A model generated the notes under the pieces. The model ran no database searches. It was given only the letters and a program-made list of their open reading frames with translations, and was not told the origin of the DNA. The position numbers and the translations under genes were made by a program. Below are positions 60,101 to 63,100 of a stretch of DNA of 64,000 bases, piece after piece. The stretch is from Hydractinia symbiolongicarpus (lineage: Eukaryota > Cnidaria > Hydrozoa > Anthoathecata > Hydractiniidae), in contig NC_079878.1 in NCBI RefSeq assembly GCF_029227915.1, positions 308,001-372,000 on the forward strand, written 5' to 3'. The number at the start of each line of letters is the position of its first letter. The first letter of the stretch is position 1.

Positions 60101-63100
60101 TGAAGTTAACAGAATTCGTAATCCTGGACCAAACGTTGATTTATTGAAAGCTCTCGAGAAAGTGAAGGACGATCTGTTTAATGTGAAGAATGGAGCACGT
60201 GCAGGCATTGAAAAATCTGTTCTAGTATTTTTGGACAAGAATCCGCAAATAAATAGTGATATTGTTAATGTAATGAAGAACATGAGGCGAGATGGTGTAA
60301 AATTCGTGATTGTCACTCAAGGTGAAAATGTGGATACAGATAAGGTTAAAGATACTATACCCAATATGAATAAACTCTTTCCAACTAAGAATTTAGATGG
60401 AATGAAGAAGAAAGTAAATGATATCATTGATGCATTGCTGAAAGGTAACTATTTAATTTTATGTAACCTTTTTCGCTTTGCAAATAAAAACAAAAGTGAA
60501 AATATTAGAGACAAAAGTTTTCTTACGATACAAATACTTCCTTTAGATCACTGCAGCAGCAAGAAGTGCAAAAACTACGGCAAATGTGTGACGATGAATG
60601 ACAGAACAACTCAGTGTATGTGTCCAGTTTGTCCTTACACAGAAATATATAAACCAGTGTGCGGTAGTAATGGAAGAACATACGCTACCCCGTGTCTACT
60701 ACAACAAGCATCATGCAATCAAAAGAAAGATATACATGTAGCTAAAGACAATGCGTGCGGTATGTTTGTTTTGCAGTTATTTTTCAGATTACATATATGT
60801 TGACATGTTACATTTAAAATGGATTGGCTCTGTACTATAATTATGTGTATCTGAAAACTTTAGTCTCTCAGGTATTGAACTTCTTGTGTTTTCCTGTTTA
60901 TCTGAAACATCTCTATATGCTTGATTATAGGTGTCAAAGACAAATTCAACTTATTTATCGCTATTGATTCATCCTCTGGTGTAACAAGCCAACAAATGAA
61001 GCAACTTAAGGAGTTAGCCAAAGCATCTGTACAGTCTTATTACATATCATCCAATGACACAAATGTGAATGTTATTTCATTTGCAAAGAAATCAAAGAAT
61101 ATATGGTCGGTGAAGGATACACAAACAATAAAAGCAGTTCAAAGTGCCATCTATGATATTGGTAAAGAAACTACCAAGGCAGATTTCGCTCAAGTTATAA
61201 AGCAAATACAGTCAATCACAACAGAGAACGCTTTGGGTCAAGAAAAGAACATTTTGTTGTTATTTACTCAAGGGTCTAGCATTGATGGCAGTCAACTAGT
61301 GGATATTGGAAAAAAGCTACCAGGGTTTGAAACAATTGTGGTGTCTATTGGAGATCCTTATAGTATATTTAATGGTTTTGATATAAAAATAATTAAAAAC
61401 GATGAAAATGAACTTCCTAAAACATTAGGAGACATTGAAGAAGCTGTATCAAAAGTAATTGGTACGTAATACATTTGCGGTAAATTTAGTACCATCATTC
61501 TGCTACCCTTTAGGAATAGTTGTTTTATCGTGTATCGTCATCCAATCTTTGTGTTATCTTAATAGTGATAAATATATTTTTTAGGCAAATCACCCAAACT
61601 AGATCTTATTTTTGTTGTTGGTGCAAACGACAAAACTGTTTTCAAAAACGAAATTGACTTTATCGTTAAATCGTTTGACAATTACAAGATATCTGACGAT
61701 GACATGTTACCTGGTGTAGTTACATATGGAGCCAAGAGTATCGTTAATATTGGTGATGTCAATAACAAAAAGAGTGCAATAGAGAGATTTTTGAAATTAA
61801 GATTCCAGGACTCTGGCGCCGATTTAGAAATTGCTTTACGAAAAGTTCAGAACGAAATGATTATTTACGCACGTGAAAATGTTCAGAAATCTGTAGTGAT
61901 ATTTGTGGACAACAAAGCTCAGATAAATGACGAATTAACTAACAGAATAAAAGCGCTGAAAGACAAGAAGTTTAACGTTTTACTGGTTGGTATTGGCCCT
62001 GGTTTGAAAGAAAATGATATAAGGGGAATTGTTGATGATCCGGACAATGTGAAATACATACCTCAACCAACTGATTTAAATGAGAATGTAGATTCTATAA
62101 CAAGTTCGTTAGTAAAAGGTATCCATTGTTGCTTCTCGGTGTATTTCTTTTTTTTTGTTTGTTTGTTTATTGTGATGGTCATTAATGTTTTCTCTTGTTA
62201 TCGGTTTCTTAATTGGTGTTACAACTGCTTCAGTCATTTCTTCTTTGTTTTATTTGCCGTCAGAAATAGCTAAATTTATTATACGTTTTTCTTTTAGACA
62301 AATGTAAGAAAAATCCATGCACCAAGTCTGAAACCTGCATTTCGAGGACGAATGGAAACGTTGAATGTGTATGTCCAGTTTGTACCTCTACTCAATATTC
62401 TCCAGTATGTGGTGATGATGGACATACCTATGCTAATGAATGTTACATGAAGAAAGATGCTTGTGAGAAAAAGAAGGATATAAAAATGGCTAAAGATCAA
62501 CCTTGCGGTTCGTGTTAGCTTTTACAATCTAAGATTCCAACATTCATGTCGGCAATACAAATATCTTCTCGTAACAACTATATTTCCCATTTTTCATTTC
62601 AGGTATTAAACCAAATATGGATGTTGTCTTCATGTTAGATGCTTCTAACTCTATAACACAATCAAGCTTCACCAACATAAAAAATTATGTTACGGCAGCG
62701 TTAAGATCATTTGAAATTTCACCGAAAAAGACACGTGTTTCTATCGTAACATTTGCAAAAGAAACCAATGCAATTGTTGATTTGGATACTGGTGTGTATA
62801 GAGAGGTGTTAGCAAGAAAGCTCAGTGATACAACTAAAGAAAACGGTCAGCGAAATCTGGGGAAAGCTTTAGAGTTTGTAAATCAAAAGATATTTAACAG
62901 TGCAACAGGTGGAAGAAAAGATGCTGATAAAGTCTTAGTTATCATAACAGGAAATGAAGTTAACCTTTACAAGGATACAAACTTTGTTCCTAGTGCAAGA
63001 AAACTGAAGGATCAAAATACAAAGATTGTTGTGGTTGGTGTGAATATTGACAATAATGTGCAGACAGAGTTTGCAAATCCAGATAACCTTATCACTACCC

